64,000 bases of DNA from Theropithecus gelada (Eukaryota; Chordata; Mammalia; Primates; Cercopithecidae). This document shows, one piece after another, positions 32,561 through 45,588 of the stretch. The notes beneath the pieces were generated by a model. That model saw only the letters and a list, made by a program, of their open reading frames with translations, was not told the DNA's origin and did not search any database. Numbering within the stretch: the first letter of the stretch is position 1; each line of letters starts with the position of its first letter. The stretch lies in contig NC_037681.1 of assembly GCF_003255815.1 (NCBI RefSeq), forward strand, positions 78,168,188 through 78,232,187. Reading direction: 5' to 3'. The translations under genes and the position numbers were made by a program.

Positions 32561-35139
32561 GGAATTTAAATCTGCTCCAGAAAATTATGTCCCTAAGTAT
32601 TTTGAAAAGTTATATGTCCTGAATGTGGAGTAAACCACCAGGCTAGGAGGCATTTTGTAGAAGAGTCTCCAGTGCCCTTAACAAAGGCCCTTTGCTGTAT
32701 ATTAAAGCAGGAAGGCCCTTAAAAATGGTAATTGCATCTTTAGGTTACATATGACTCTAAACATGAATAAATGAAAGTATAAGCATTAAATGAAAAATTT
32801 GAGCCTTTTGTGGATTGGTAAAAGAGGGTGCATGGTTGAACGTTATATGTGGCTTTATTATAATCATACAGTAGTCTCACTGAAAAAGAATTTGAAATAA
32901 TCTGAGATGTGCTAGAAAAGTTGTGCTACAACGTCTTTCTTCCATTTTTATACTTTATCTTGTTCATGCAGGATAGCTTCGAATGACCTTACATTTGTGT
33001 AATGATTTTGCTGTATTTTTAATCTTTCTATTTTCCTAGAGGTTTTCTTTAGAACATTCCCCTTGAAGGCTGGAAACAATTTGGTTAGGACTAGCAAAAA
33101 GGTCTGCAAGCAAGTAGAAGTGCATATTGAGAAAAGGTTAGGGTTATCGGATCCCCTATCTGATATGTGTAACATATGCCTTAGCAACTGGAATATATGG
33201 CATGGAACAATGAGTTTTCTGGCCCAACAAAAAAAAGGTGTTCATTCACAAGACATGTAAGGAATGTCCCCTCCTGCTCCTTTTCGTTATATGAATTGTC
33301 TGTGTGGAAGTTGGACTCAGCTGGGGAGAAAATCTATGTTGTTATTACACTTGGGGTTTTAAAGTAACAATAAAAGCTTTTACGTCTGCATCAGAAGAGC
33401 TGTGGCATTGCCTAAGTCTAACAGCAAGGGGTCTGTTCTTAAATCCCCAGAGGTGGTTTTCAACCTGATGAATTCTGCATCATCCAGCTGTTTGGTTTAT
33501 TTGTTTATAAATTATCCAGCTCTCCCATACTCTAATAGCAGTAAAAATGCAAATGCTATTTGCCAATTTTCTTGGAAATTGTCTAATGATTTATCTTAAG
33601 GTCAGTTTAGTTTCAGGTTAAGTGATTATTACTTACAAAAGGGCTATTTCTAGAAAAAAGAGTTGTAAATTAAATTATAGTGAATTTTTATCAATGATTA
33701 TGATGAATATGTTATCTTTGTATATCTGATGATTGACTCTTTTGGGTTGTTTCAGGAAACATTAGCAGGAACTGACTTTCTCATGCTGAGTTATTAAGGA
33801 TCTTTACTTCTTCCAGATTCCCATATTTTGGACATTTCACTGCTCATTAGATTCTCCACCAAGGATAATGAAGGGGATAGAAATAAGAAGAATTTGGCTG
33901 GTGAAAAGGACTGTCACAATGATTGATACATTGACTAACAAAAACTCGCCAAGTATATGAGAATTTTCTTATTTTAATATCTCCTCATGGCTCATAGTTA
34001 GCTAAGATCTTATTATGCATACAGGCACTTATTTTGTATTTCAGGAATCTTCATTACAATTCGCAAGTGTTATTTTCTGTGTAAAATGTCATATTATTTG
34101 CTTTATTGTAAAGACTTTTATTTTATATGTATGAAGAATTTCAGTTTCTGTGGAGCCTCAATATCTAATGATGCTTGTCATTAGTTCTGGTGCTCTTCCA
34201 TACTAAAAATAAGTTTGATTGGCATGAACAGTCACTGTATTCTTATCCTAGGATTTTTTCCCATTTAGATAATCAAATTTAAAACTCAATACTGTGCATT
34301 TTAATGAAGAATCTATTTTAAAGTTAATCTTCTAAAAACACCATAGCAGATTCTTAACATACACCTGAAACATAGACAGAAAAAGTTCGGCAATGTAGCA
34401 ATCAGACAATCAGTCATTAGATAATTGTTATTTTTCTTTAACTTATTTATGAGGCCACATATAAAAAGGAGTAAAGAATCTTACAGGAATATCCTGTAAA
34501 GAGTATAGAAGGAGGCGGGCCTAAGATTTAAACTGATGAATCCTCAAATGATTTTATTAAAATCTAAAGGTTTCATAATTTATAAAGAGGATTTTTTTAA
34601 TTACTAAAAGCACAATAATCATTTCCAGCTGAGGCAAGACATCACCTTCTCTCATACAGCTAAGCACAAACTAGTTTGAAGAGACAAAGATTCCAAAAAG
34701 TACACGTGTACATGGTTGTGTTTTCTGCAAGGGCTCCCAAAAGCCTCCCCTTCTCAGTGTACGAAGAAAACAGCCCCACTTGTCAGTTTGCCAGTGATGT
34801 GAGACCTCCCTGTTCAATAAAGTAGCTTCATCCTTTCTTTATTCAAACAAGACAAGTTTGCTGGACACGGGAGAAACTGATATGAAGAAGACTGTACATC
34901 TATTTTCCATTTGGTGGAGGGAGTAAGCAAGGCTTAAGAGAAAATGTCAGAAGCCTGTTAAAAGACAGAATCCTATACCTCACCAAAGAGCTACTGCAGA
35001 TATGCAAAGATGACAGGGACCTGCACCCATTCTAACCAAGGAGACTGTAGGCTGGGGTGCAAGAGGATCTTCAGTCCTACTGTGACCTCCAACTTTTCCT
35101 TCTACCTGTGGCTTCTTCCAATCTCATCTCCAGCTCTCT
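32561..35139. other. no recognised element
   Basis: About 2.6 kb without a nameable repeat or gene. Open frames are at most 79 codons and domain-free. AATAAA motifs occur at about 33369 and 34815, but no poly(A)-tailed pseudogene structure is evident. The part 34620-35130 is GC-richer and could be an unrecognised LTR. Confidence 0.45.
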
Positions 35140-37035
35140 CGTTTGGGATATTTAACTTTTAAGAAACTGCTGGTTTCCATAACAGCTATTTTATTTCACA
35201 TGGACACCAAGAACACACAGGGTTCTAGTTGTTCCATATCCTCACCAATATTTGATATTTTAGTATTTTTCATTTCAAGCATTCGAATGAGGGTGTTGTC
35301 ACATCACATTGTAGTTTCCATTTGCATTTTTCCAGTGATTCAGTGACACCAAACAACTTTTCATATGTGCTGTGGGAATTCTTATATAAAGATCTGGTAA
35401 AATGTTCAAGTCTTTCATCCATGTTTTACTTGTGTTGTTTTCTTTTCATAATTAAGTTATAGGTGTTCTTCATATAACCTTAATAAAAGCGAATTGTCAG
35501 ATACATGTTTTAAAAATACCTTTCCAAATCTGTGACTTGACTTTCACTATTGTAATATTGTTTTTTGATAAGCAAAATATTTACATTTTAGCTAAGTCCG
35601 ATTAACTTTTTCTGTTGATTATTAGTGACTCTTGATCTCACCTAAGAAATGTTTTCCAACCCAAAACTTGTGAACATATTTTATTCTAGAATATTTATAG
35701 ATTTAACTTTTACATTTAGGCCTGTGAACCATCTCAAATTACTTTTTTATATGTGATATGAGAAAACTTCAAATTTTTTCCATATAATTATCTAGTTTTT
35801 CCACCATTATTTACTGAAAATAATCTCCTTTCTCAGATTAAGTTTGACAAAAATCAGCTGATTACATGTGTGGAGATCTAGGCCTAGAATATCTATTTTG
35901 TGCTATTGGTATATATTTTTTTATCCTAACTCCAACAGCATCATGTCTTACTTATTCTAGTTTTACAATATGTACTAAAATCTGGTACTAAAATCCTCCA
36001 ATTTTGTGTTTCTCCTTCAAGATTGTGTTGGCTAGTCAAGAGCCACATAATGAAGTTTTCATTTTTAAATAAGTTTCTTCAATCTACATATCAATTTCTG
36101 CAGAAAATTCAGCTGTAATTTGTGTTGGAATTGCCTTGAAATTATAGATAAATTTAGGAGAAATGACATCTCAATAAAATCAAGTTTGCCAATCTTTAAT
36201 TAAATTAACATATTTTTCTGGGTTTTTTTTTAACATCTTTAATTTCAAACTATCAAAGAAGTTTTATACTTTGTCGTATGGAGTTGTTACATGTTTGTTA
36301 ATATCTTCCTGCATTTTTAAATTTTGCAACTATTATAAATAATAATTTTCTAAATTTAGGTTTCCAGGTTTTGTTTTTTGGGGGCTATTCTATGGATATG
36401 CATTGATGTTTTTACATTTACTTTATATCCTTTACATCCAGCAATAATGCTAATTTATCATTTCTAGTAGTTTCTTTATAGATGGCTTTGGTTTACATTT
36501 TTGATACACACAATTATGTCATTATAGGAATATAGTTTTATTTTTCCTTTTTTTTATATATGCTCTCTCTTTCATCTTTCATTCATTCTTTCTTTCTTTT
36601 TTCATCTTTTCCTATTACTTTTTCTAGTACTAGCTAGGACCTGCAGGACAATATTTTTAAAACATTAGTGGTAAAATTGGAACTTTTTTCTTCCCAAATA
36701 TAGGAGGGAAAGTTTTTGTCATCATTAAATATAATATTACTTGTATTCTCTGTAGGTTTTCCATAAATGCCTTTGTCATTTTAAGAAAGTTTCTTTCTAT
36801 TTCTAGTGTGCTAATATCATTTCTATAGCTAATTGATTTTGAATTTTAATTGAATAACTTTTCTTAATTGAGATGATTATGTTTTCTTTATTATGTGTAT
36901 TGATAGATGGTGATAATTGATTTATGAATGTTAACCTAATCTTTCTCTCTTAGTATAAAACTCATTTAATCATGATTTCAAGTATATTGATCAATTTAAT
37001 TTGCTAATACTTATAAAGGAATTTTGGAATGATGG
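35140..37035 (-). repeat. old L1ME-like ORF2 region, first part
   Basis: Reverse-complement L1: 'ccatatcctcaccaatattt', 'ttttttgataagcaaaatat', 'gatttaacttttacatttag', 'tttccaccattatttactga', 'gaattgccttgaaattatag'. Very diverged and AT-rich. It is split by a MaLR LTR at 37036. Confidence 0.7.
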
Positions 37036-37396
37036 TGCATTAGTCAGTTTTCACACTGACTGAAACTGGGTCTTTTTATAAACAAAAGATATTTAATTGA
37101 CTCACTGTTCTGCATGGCTGGAGAGGCCTCAGGAAACTTACAACCATGGCCCATGGCCGAAGGCAAAGGAGAAACAGGCACCCTCTTACATGGTAGCAGG
37201 AGAGAGAGCGAGCCATAAGGGGAAATCCCAGACACTTATCAAACAACCAGATCTCATGAGAACTTCCCTATCAGGAGAATAGCATGTGGGAAACTGCCCT
37301 CATGATCCAATCACTTCCTACCAGGTCCCTACCTCAACACATGGGGAGTACAATTTAGATAAGATTTGAGTGGGGATACAGAGGCAAACCGTATCA
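37036..37396 (-). repeat. MST/THE1-type MaLR LTR
   Basis: A complete reverse-orientation LTR from 'tgcattagtcagttttcaca' through 'gcatggctggagaggcctca' and 'cagatctcatgagaacttcc' to 'aaaccgtatca'. Flanks gatgg (37031-37035) and gatgc (37397-37401) match at 4 of 5, consistent with a 5-bp TSD. Confidence 0.85.
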
Positions 37397-38470
37397 GATG
37401 CATATTGTTTTTTTTTTTTTTTTCCTTTTAACGTCTTTGTCAAGATTGTACTGGTTTATGAAGTAAATGTGAATATATCTTCTCTTCTATTTTCTGAAAT
37501 ATATAAGATTGGCATTTTCTTTTTAAAAAAATTCATTTTAGGGGTAGCTTCCTATTTATGCTGACATCTTTCCCATCCAATTGTTTAGCTGTTCATCTCC
37601 AAGTTCATGTACAGGTTTCTAATAGGTATTTAGAATCATTGTTTCATAATTTAAACATCTAGTTCAACTGTGGCTTGGCTCCTATAAGCTCTTTTATTTC
37701 ATGGGCAATGCTTTCCTACCTTTTTGCTTGTCTAGTACTTTCTGTTATTATATGCTGGACATTATGCATGATATATCATAGACTGTGGATTATGCTATCT
37801 TTCTGCTTTGGAGGCATTTGATTACAGGTGGATTGTTTTATTTTCTTCAGCCTTGTTTTTTGTCTTTTTAATAATGAGTTTATTTCAGTTTTGCCCTTAG
37901 TTCTAGAGCAAAGAACTTGCCAAAGATAGTATAAAGTAGTCAGAATTAGATCTTTATTCTAAATGCATGCCTGTTTCAGGGTTTCAACTGAATGCCTGGC
38001 TTAGCTGCTAAGGAGTCTGGACTCTAGTTGAGTCAAAACTTTATCATCTACACAACTTTTCGGGCACTATCTTTGTGGAAATGTCTGCTGAGAAATCTCT
38101 GCTGAGCTGTCAGCCCCTCATCCTGCTATTATGCCTTAATAGAATTTCGCTTTGCACCCCAAGAATCAGAGGATAACTCCTTTGCAGATTTACAGATAGT
38201 GAAGCCTATGGCTACCTTCCCCCTGCTAATATGCTCCACAAATTTCAGCCATGTTAGCAGCCCCCAAACACCAAACTCTTGTTTTACTCTACCCAGTGAG
38301 AATTCTCCTTCCTACTTTCAAGCATCAGACATTGCCCCAGGCAGAAAGCCATGACAAATAGAATGCTTCCCCTCCACTCCCAAGAGGATCTCAGCCTTAC
38401 AATGGCTGCTATCCAATAGCTATAAATATTTGCTTCACAGCATTGGTCTAGCTTTATAGTTGCTTAGATA
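37397..38470 (-). repeat. old L1ME-like, continuation into ORF1/5' region
   Basis: 'ctcttctattttctgaaata' continues ORF2 after the LTR. From about 37570 the text resembles the 5'/ORF1 part of ancient L1M/HAL1 elements ('gcaatgctttcctacctttt', 'tatatgctggacattatgca'). The jump implies an internal deletion or two fragments. Confidence 0.55.
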
Positions 38471-38639
38471 ATAAGTTAGGTCTAATACTAGCTTCTTTAA
38501 CGATACTGGGACTAGAAGTCCTGGCTTTTTCTAGATAGCTTGTATTCATCTTTTAAGATAGCAGCTTTAGCTGGGACTCTTTTCCCACCTCTGGATGAGA
38601 AGTCCCAGTCATAATGCCATCTAATTGTTTATAATTCTG

Positions 38640-38830
38640 CCACTATAGCATTTAACCCATTTTTTTGTGTTTATTTATTTAACTATTTGTCTTCACCAAT
38701 CGATTGTAATCTGGCGAATGCATTGCCACCTCTATCTACCTAATTAATATACTCTTAGGAGCTTATCAAAATACATGACACACGGTGGGCATTCAACAAG
38801 TACATCCTAAATAAGTGATTAATTAATATG
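38640..38830 (+). repeat. L2 3'-end fragment
   Basis: 'atttgtcttcaccaatcgat', 'acatgacacacggtgggcat' and 'tcaacaagtacatcctaaat' follow the L2 3' terminus ('gcacatagtaggtgctcaat'). Strongly diverged. Confidence 0.55.
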
Positions 38831-40799
38831 TTCATTTCAACATTTCCATGTGCCTTTCACAGCAGATGTCTTCATTATTTATTTTTGGTAAAAATAATTA
38901 AACAGTCATTTTGTAAATAGTCATGAATATTTACTATACTTCAAATATGTTCCAGGCAGCATGACATTTTCAAGGAAGTATACATGAGGGTTTATTACTT
39001 TATTGAGAATAAAGTCTATCGGGACAGGCAATTTACAGTACAGGGTGATAGAAATCTAAAAAGATGCCAAAGAGTTGGTCAGGTAATGTTATGCTATACC
39101 AATGAGTTCTAATATTAGTATTCACATAACTAATTTTCATAGTCCTGAAATCATCTGACATTTTCTTCCCTTTGAACTATTTATTTTCAGGATGGTAAAA
39201 TTTTATTCACACACAATAACTATTTTTAGGAATAAGAAGGTCAGAAGCACTAAATTTCTTCATCCCTTTCCTACCACATGTTTAAAATTCACAAACCAGC
39301 TTAACAGCTTAATAAAAGATTGAATTCTCCTTCTTCTCCTTCCTCGAAATCTTCTCAAGACATCTAAAAAGCATTTCCTAGGTTTAATGTCAAAATAGAA
39401 ACTAGCAATTCAGGGCTGAACTCCTAGGAGCCCTCATTCTCTGTGAGCTCTGGAACCAGGCTCTATTTTGAAAATTATGGAAAATCGAAGTTTCTCTGTA
39501 ATGATATCGGTCAAATATCTGACCTGAAATGATTATATAGACAAATTTAATACTGAAGAAAAGAAGTTTCTCATAAAATGAGAAGACATTAAACAACACT
39601 CTGATGGTAAGGATTTCACCTAAGAATGTATGGTTTTGATCTCTTGGAACAAAATTGACATTGAACTAAGACATGCCAACCACACAGGAGTGGCATGGGT
39701 TTTAGTCACAGTGTCTTGAGTTTAATGAATTACAATAGAGAGCCTGTGTCACTCAGCTCCACAAATTCCACCACCATGAAAAGTTTCCAGGGGTTGGTAG
39801 AATATGTTTGTCCTCTTTTGCTTGAAACCCTGGTAAACTGCTCAAGAAGAATTTTCTCATTCCAGATGAGAACAAATAATGCCCTTTCTCTTCTAGACAA
39901 GTGACTATTTATTCCCTCCAAACCACAGATGCACAGAATAGTGATAAAAGTACAAACTTATATGCTGCCTCCTATTGAAACTTCCAAAGACCAAAAAAGG
40001 GGAAAAAATGTGAGGGGGCTTAGCCAAAAGACTTATTGAAGCTATACAGATTATCTTACATTCAGGCAATATATGATGCTGGTGTTGGGTTGAGGGGGTT
40101 AAATATTATTCTGATACACAATGATGTTTGGGTACGGCTGGAGGTAAGTATTGCACTAATAGTTGCATATTCTCAGAAATCTGGGTCCTTTGAGGTCTGG
40201 CCAGAAAAGGAATAGCAGTTCTGTCAGAGGACACAATAATTGCAAGAAGAGTAGCACAGACTAGGTGCATATTCTGATGCCAGAAGACCTTTTCAGACAA
40301 GGTCAGCATGTAACAGAAATGGCTTTTAATACAGGACAGTCCAGATTCCCAATTGTGTTGACATGTTGGGCTACCCAAGCACATCACAGGTACAAAGGAA
40401 TTAGGATGCTGGGGCTCATTTGGGCTAAATTACTCACAGGTGCTTTTAAAAAGGTGGCAGATTGAACTTACACATTTACCTCTATATCCTCCCTAAATCC
40501 CATGAAATGACCAAAAGCATGTGAAATAAACCCAAAAGATAAAAGAATTGAATAGGAGATGACAGCGACCCAATTTTAGACCTGAAAAGCAAATGAGCAA
40601 GTGGTTTCTCATTGAACAAACCAAACAGAAAAATAAAAACAGAATATGCAAAGAAGCAAAAAATAAATAAAGCAAGCAAGCCAATTCACATTATAGAACA
40701 CCAAAGTTTAGAATTTGCAGACACTCGTGAGTTCTGAAAGTTAGGGTTCCCTTGGGGATGAAAATCACAAGAGCAAAGAATTTTGTGTTTTGAAAACAG
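38831..40799. other. no recognised element
   Basis: About 2 kb of apparently single-copy DNA. Frames are at most 93 codons (40106-40387, minus) without recognisable domains. Confidence 0.45.
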
Positions 40800-40880
40800 A
40801 TATTTCCATTGTGTCTAAAATAGTGTTTGGCATATTGTTAGTACTTGATAAATATTTGTTGAAGGAATGAATTAATAAAT
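40800..40880 (+). repeat. L2 3'-end fragment
   Basis: 'gtgtttggcatattgttagt' then 'gataaatatttgttgaagga' is the L2 terminus. Confidence 0.65.
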
Positions 40881-41621
40881 TCAAGTCTTTGTAAAGAACA
40901 GCTAGATCTCCACCACTTTATAGGACTGTAAGTTTAATTACTAAAGAGATAGAACAGAAGGGCTCTGGGTTTAGAAACATCAGATGCAGCAGAGGATGAG
41001 GGTAAAGATAAAATTTGTGTCTGTCCCCTAAAGGATGAGAACCAGCCCTCTCTGTTTGCCCCTAAGAATACTACAGGTTTATTCTCTGGGAAAACAGTTT
41101 TAAGAGAAGAGATCTACAGATACTGACAGAAATTCCTAAATAAGCTGCACAGACAAACCTACCTATAATGAATCTCAATAAACATATTTTCTTCTCTCTT
41201 TTTCTTACACCCCCCCGCCTTCAATCAAATTTAGTGACTCACTATTAAAGTCATGGATTACTACACATTTGAGAAAAGTCCCTAAGATGACAGAGGCAAT
41301 TAAAAAAACAAACAAACAAAAAAACACACAAAAAAAAAACAACAAAAAGAAAAAACAGGAAAAATAAGAAAGAAACTTGGAAAATAGAGACAGTGTGGAA
41401 GGCTGAATACAATTAGCAGTGGAAAAATAACCCACCTATGTTATGCTCAGAGAAATAATTGAGGTTGCTGTTTCCACAAAAGAAGAGATGATTACACAAA
41501 AGGCAACATTTAGAAAAAAAAGGAGTGCTCTTGAAACAAAATACAAACATGGCAAAGGAAAATAAAAATTCAGTAGAAGTTTTAGAAAATTGACCAAATC
41601 TCAAAAGAAGACCCAAAATAC
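40881..41621. other. no gene; A-rich patch
   Basis: Single-copy-looking DNA with an A-rich low-complexity patch at 41301-41360 (runs of A with CAAA and CACA units). No gene is seen. Confidence 0.5.
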
Positions 41622-42143
41622 AGAAAGGAAAGGAAAGGAAAGGAAAAGGAAAAGAAAGGAAGAGAAAGGAGGGAGGGAGGGAGGGAGGGAGGGAAGGAAG
41701 GAAGGAAGGAAGGAAGGAAGGAAGGAAGGAAGGAAGGAAGGAAGGAAGGAAGGAAGGAAGGNGAAGGAAGGAAGGAAGGAAGGAAGGAAGGAAGGAAGGA
41801 AGGAAGGAAGGAAGGAAGGGAGAAAAAATAGAAAGAAAGGAAGAAAGGAAGAAAGAAGGAAAGGAAGGAAAGGAGTGAGAAAGAAAGAACGAAAGAAAAG
41901 AAAGAAAGAAAGGAAAGAAAGAGAGAGAGAGGGAGGGAGGGAAGGAAAGAAAAAAAGAAAAGGGAAAAGGAAAAGGAACAAAGGAAGGAAGGAAGAGAAA
42001 AAGAAAGAGAAAGGGAAAGGGAAAGCGAAAGGGAAAGCAAAAGGAAAGAAGGAAAGGAAGGAAGGAGAAAGAAAAAAAGAAGAAAAAAGAAAGCAAGGAA
42101 GAAATGAAAGAAGGAAGGAAGGAAGGAAAAAGAGAGGAAGGAA
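41622..42143 (+). repeat. 522-bp polypurine tract with (GGAA)n core
   Basis: Only eight pyrimidines (T at 41829, 41876, 42105; C at 41890, 41979, 42026, 42038, 42094) and one N (41762) interrupt 522 purines. The core is (GGAA)n at 41691-41819, flanked by GGGA, GAAA and GGAAA variants. All long open frames through it, up to about 227 codons on either strand, are repeat artefacts. No Alu head is visible, so unlike the 8832 tract it has no obvious SINE origin. Confidence 0.95.
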
Positions 42144-44094
42144 CTGATGTGTTTGAATATATAGAGACAAAATTTTCAAATGTTTGAGAATTTAGAATTA
42201 CTAATAGGTAGGTAGAAACCTAAGCAAAAGTTAAAAAGAGATAATTATTAACTCCAGGAAAAGCAAGAAATAAAATACTCTTTTCTACATAGTGTAAATC
42301 CAGATGTTCTCAAGTCATTAAAAGTCCCATCTGCAGATAATATTTACATGATCATAAGGGTGCACACACTGAATATTGATCAAGCCACATATGATATAAC
42401 TCTATCGATTACATTAGAGAATATGTGCCTGTGTGTTTGGAAAGAGGACTGAAAGATGCTTACCGAGTCTTCATTTGTCACAGTAGAAAAGAAATAGATA
42501 TTCCATAAAATTGACTAAATATAAAATTTGCCCACAAGCATCCTACATAGAAATAAGAAAGTATATAATCTAGAAAAGTTTTTAAAATGATAAAAAAAAA
42601 AAATCTCCTCTGAGGAACGGGAGTTTGTGTGACTTGCAAAGTACAGTAAAAGGACTACTTATTTTGGCTATGAGCCTTGCAGAACTATTCGATTAGTGAT
42701 ACTCCATGCAAGTATTTCTTTGATAAAAACAAAACCAAACTTAAAGAACTCGCCAATTCTTTTGCAATGAATCCTAAAAATGACATTTATTAAATATATC
42801 TGTTGTCTAAATTCATCATCTTTTTGTACTAGCCAATCTTACTTCAATGGCCTTAGGGGAAGTCTTAGAGGCACCTGAACAAGACACAGCTATCAGATAG
42901 CCTTTTTAATACATAATTTTCAGTAAAATGACAAATCCATAACAAACTGTTTAATATGCTCCCACATGTGAGAGAAAAAAACTGATACATTACACACACA
43001 AACATGTGCGTGCTTGCTTGCATGCACACAGACACTTGTTTATATATTCATAGAAATATTTTAGAAATAACAGCAAGAACTTATAAGCCTGATCAATTTC
43101 TCAAGTTAGACTTAGATCCTAGCATTCAGGGAGACATACTATATTACATAACTTTATTACAGTTTGGATTTGTTGTTTACTATGTGCATATATTAGCTTT
43201 TTAATCTAAACAAGTCTCTACTTTTAAAAAATAAGTTTATAGAAAGTTGGAGAGAAAAAATAATGTAATGTACACAAGATATACAATCACTTCTATTTTG
43301 CTTTCTCTCTTATTTATCTATTGAATACATTTCAGAACGATCGTCCTCTATTACAGATTATTTTTGAAGAATGCATTTGTGACTAATGTACAAAATAGCA
43401 AATCTGAAGAAAAAATTAAATTCATCAATATGGGTGCATTTTTTCCTTCTCTCCCTTCTTAATTCCATGAAAACATGTTTGGCAAATTTGTTTACAATAT
43501 TTTAATCTAACTTTATATTCACTATTTGAAACTCCATGTTTCTGTGGATTCTATCTTATAGGGTCTATGTAATGTTATATTATGTTCATGCACAATGTCT
43601 CTTGTAACCATTTCCCTACTACAATTTGACTTTTTCAAACTAATATTCTCAATTTTTTAGCCTTGCGTAGTTTGAGTTCTGTTTTCTGTCAGCTTACCAG
43701 TAGGTGATGCTGAGTAGTAGCTATAGATAATCCCGTTTTAGAATATGTGCTCCACTAACATCCTTCCTCTAGAGTGACGGCACTGAGCCAAATCAGGAAG
43801 TGTTTTAAACTGGTTTTCTGGTAGTGGGATAGGTTTCCTCTATTTCATTCATATTCTCTCATATTCTTCCTCTTCTGAGTAATTCCAAATGTGGTTTCAA
43901 GATGACTGCCTGCAAACAGGGTTATTGCCTGTGGTTCTGACAAAGAGAAGATACAATGCTCCAGAAAGTATCTCACTTCTTGACAAAGCATGTGCCACAG
44001 GCTTAACCACAATCTTCTGCTGCAGTCAATCACTGCAAACTTTCAACTGTCATGCACTAAGCTTTGTGACATGCCCTGTCCTGAGTCTTTCCCA
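42144..44094. other. no recognised element
   Basis: AT-rich, apparently single-copy DNA with a short CA/CG patch near 42990-43010. Nothing nameable. Confidence 0.45.
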
Positions 44095-44195
44095 TGGACT
44101 CTTCCAAAATATTTCTCACAACACTATCAGATCCATCTTATTATCCAACTGTATAGATGAGGAAACCAAGACCTAGGCAGTGAAGTGACCCTTTC
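44095..44195 (-). repeat. MIR fragment
   Basis: 'ctcacaacactatcagatcc', then 'tgtatagatgaggaaaccaa' and 'aggcagtgaagtgacc' match the reverse-orientation core of MIR. Confidence 0.65.
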
Positions 44196-44218
44196 TACTT
44201 CCTACAACAAATACACTT

Positions 44219-44432
44219 AATGGAAGCAGTCTGCACTTGGAGCCAGAGAAACATAGGTTGTGTTCTGATTCCTTCATCAACTAATTGTTTATCTCCAGCA
44301 AGGGATTTAACATCACCAAACATCTGTTTACTGATTTGTAAAATAGGAATAATAATGTGTGACCCCCAAAGCTGTCTTGATATTACATGGGAATATATAT
44401 GAATGGCCTTTAACACAGTGAGTCATAGGGTC
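44219..44432 (+). repeat. MIR SINE
   Basis: 'cacttggagccagagaaaca', 'ttctgattccttcatcaact', 'gtttactgatttgtaaaata' and 'ggaataataatgtg' follow MIR in forward orientation, head to head with the reverse fragment just upstream. Confidence 0.7.
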
Positions 44433-44828
44433 ACATTAAAACATTCCAAATGCAAAGGAAAAACAACAACAAAAACTAATTTCTTCCTCTTATCCCTTCC
44501 CGACTCAAGTGCTTTCTCAACTCCCACACCTGTCTCCTCTCTTCGAATTTAAGAACCAGAGATTTTTTTCCCCCTCTACCACCCTCAAATTTTCTGTTCC
44601 TTTAATTTGCAGTAGACCATACTACCACTCACTTTGCATTAATTGCCACTTTGCAGGAGAAAGAAGAGGCAATAATTTAAATCACAATTTCCTGATGCTA
44701 AACAAGTGTACCATGTTTTCCTACAATTAGCACTTGAGGGAAGCAATGTGTCCTGGATGTAGCCCAACCCTGTCAATCTAGGCTGATGTTCTATCTCTCT
44801 TAGTGATTAAAACCACCTTTGCAGATTA
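44433..44828. other. no recognised element
   Basis: No gene or nameable repeat. A 73-codon frame at 44509-44730 lacks any domain. Confidence 0.45.
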
Positions 44829-45566
44829 TGACAGTGAGAGGAATCTAGCATGGCTGACTTCATCTTGCATCTAGCCTCATAGGCTGGCTCTCCTGATGCA
44901 TTCCTGGGTATGGGCCAAGTTAACCATGGAGGAACTTATTTTATGGTTTACTTTTGAAGCACGAATGACAGCATTGCTTCCCTAAAACTAACATTCTTTT
45001 TTCTCAGGGACTGAAAATTTATGAAAGGCCATGAGATTAGGATTATGAGAGGGGCTGGAACTCTGCTAAAATGTAAGCATAATTTCTTTAATCCCTTACT
45101 GCTTAGAAATCACGTGACCAGAGGTCACAAGATTTATGACTTCGCCAATTGCTCCTATAGATAACATCACTATCATAGAACCTAAGATTGGTCTTTTGAG
45201 AAGTTTTTCATGCTTTTTTGCATTCTGGCAACTGACCGACCCCACCTGAATCCATGACTCATGACTGAACTGGTCCTGTGGCCCCCACCCAGAGGCAGAC
45301 TTAGTGCATGAGAACCATTTTCCTTACCTCTATGATTTCATCCACAACCAATCAGCAGTACCCATTCTCTAGCCCCCTGCCCACCAAATTATCCATTAAA
45401 ACTCTATCTTTAGACTTCTTGGAGATACTGATTTGAATAATAACTCCCCCATCTTCTCTGTGGTTAGCCTAGTGTTAATTAAACTCTTTCCTTACTGCAA
45501 GACCATGGTCTTAGTAAATTGGTTTTGTCTGTGCAGTGGGCAGCAAGAACCTGTCAGGCAATTACA
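44829..45566 (+). repeat. unassigned LTR, copy 2 (partner at 28345-28841)
   Basis: About 738 bp from 'tgacagtgagaggaatctag' to 'caggcaattaca', with a GC-richer body and a promoter/polyadenylation-like end ('gttaattaaactctttcctt'). Its 3' 450 bp is homologous to 28345-28841 in the same orientation, and the 5' part is present only here. It looks like a solo LTR of an old ERV; family not named. Confidence 0.65.
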
Positions 45567-45588
45567 CTATTTCATGGTAAATAGTCAC

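Noticed and set aside
33020..33400. Possible processed pseudogene because of an AATAAA near 33369
   Set aside because: No recognisable protein, no poly(A) tract and no flanking duplication.
41413..42179. Open frames of 152-227 codons on both strands
   Set aside because: Translations of the polypurine tract. Low-complexity composition, one N, and no start context or domain.
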